This document shows, in pieces, positions 63,400 to 64,000 of a stretch of 64,000 nucleotides of DNA. The notes under the pieces are model-generated. The model saw only the letters and a program-made list of their open reading frames with translations, ran no database searches and was not told the DNA's origin. Each line of letters starts with the position of its first letter. Position 1 is the stretch's first letter. Both the position numbers and the translations under genes were made by a program. The stretch spans positions 402,587-466,586 of the forward strand of contig VYZB01000327.1 of the NCBI GenBank assembly GCA_013397455.1, written 5' to 3'. This DNA comes from Crotophaga sulcirostris (lineage: Eukaryota > Chordata > Aves > Cuculiformes > Crotophagidae).

Positions 63400-64000
63400 C
63401 CTGAGACCACTGCCAGATCAAGAGGGAAAGCAACAAATATTTGCAGCCAGCACTCTGTGACAGACAATTCTCTGCAGTACAGCTCTTCACATAACACCCC
63501 TCCACGGCTGACTCTCCACAGGGGTTAACTCTGCAGAGTCCCAAGCACCTAGGAGTGAGCAGTCTGGCAGATGCTGCTGGTTCTTGGCCCAGCATACACA
63601 GAGGTCAGCAAAACCCTTGAACATTGGTAGGGCCTCCATGCAGCCAACAACCCTAGGCCAGAAAAATGACAGATTGTCTCACTAGGTAATGCTCGGGTGG
63701 CCAGCTTCCTCTCTGCTCTTGGAGCTGCTCCCTCCACTGCTTTCACCACACCTTCCCTGCCACTTGCCCCCCTGCCCGCCCACTGTGTCCTCCTCCCCTT
63801 AATCTAAAGTACACTACAGACATGGCAGGAAGGAACTCACTGGCAGAGCCTCTGCTGCCTCCTATGAGAGACGGCTCATTGTATGGCACATAGACAGTTA
63901 GGCTCCCCATGTAAAATTGTCCCTGCAGAGAGTTGGCCATGTAGAGGTGTCATGTAGGGAGTTGACTGTGGACACTTAGGTGCAGAAAGTTGTCCTAGAT
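63400..64000. other. GC-richer block of unknown nature, cut by the window end
   Basis: The last 600 bases are clearly richer in G and C than the rest. They include a C-rich run at 63748-63785 (ccctgccacttgcccccctg and gcccgcccac). Near the edge, related phrases recur: gcagagagttggccatgtag (63925-63944) and tgtagggagttgactgtgg (63954-63972). Three minus frames (63326-63595, 63549-63749, 63743-63940) overlap without a known domain. It could be part of an LTR or other repeat, a CpG-poor regulatory region, or the start of a gene beyond the window. Confidence 0.4.

Overview
The window looks like avian nuclear DNA. The main evidence is the dispersed repeats. At least nine segments carry the reverse-transcriptase coding region or 3' tail of the CR1 non-LTR retrotransposon, with the 8-bp terminal repeats of the ATTCTATG/ATACTGTG type that mark CR1 3' ends. 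Two or three solo LTRs resemble bird endogenous retrovirus families. The unique DNA is AT-rich. Assembly gaps (one of 420 N and three single N) show a draft assembly. Species and chromosome cannot be read from the sequence.

I find no exon, conserved protein or structural RNA gene that I would defend. The open reading frames are short (the longest without N runs is under 150 codons). They are either CR1 fragments, antisense shadows of CR1, products of simple repeats, or chance frames in AT-rich DNA. The window is best read as a gene desert or the inside of a very long intron, with no operons or gene partnerships to describe.

Layout. 1-90: AT-rich simple repeat, then a possible old LINE tail (330-450). 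451-12499: unique AT-rich DNA. 12500-15545: the most structured interval, an old plus-strand CR1 split by an opposite-strand CR1 fragment and by an ERVL-type solo LTR at 13899-14494, which keeps a perfect 5-bp target duplication. 16855-17440: CR1 tail. 18480-19250: an unusual non-repeat block with four TGACGT-type sites, a long polypurine tract and a GC-richer segment with an E-box palindrome. 24531-25494: minus-strand CR1 reverse-transcriptase core without its 3' end. 27919-28083: long AAAG microsatellite. 29302-30206: minus-strand CR1 of a younger-looking type, containing the 420-N gap. 31010-31197: CR1 tail. About 32200-32672: probable third LTR. 34233-34306: perfect 19-bp inverted repeat. 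38420-40077: long decayed CR1. 40078-55776: about 15.7 kb with no recognised element. 55777-56278, 58745-58993 and 59604-59964: three CR1 tails. 60204-60890: second ERVL-like solo LTR. 63400-64000: unexplained GC-richer block cut by the window edge.

I did not find a previously undescribed multi-gene system. The items most worth checking are the 18480-19250 block, the nested insertion at 12.5-15.5 kb, the 34.2 kb hairpin, the GC-richer right edge and the assembly joins.
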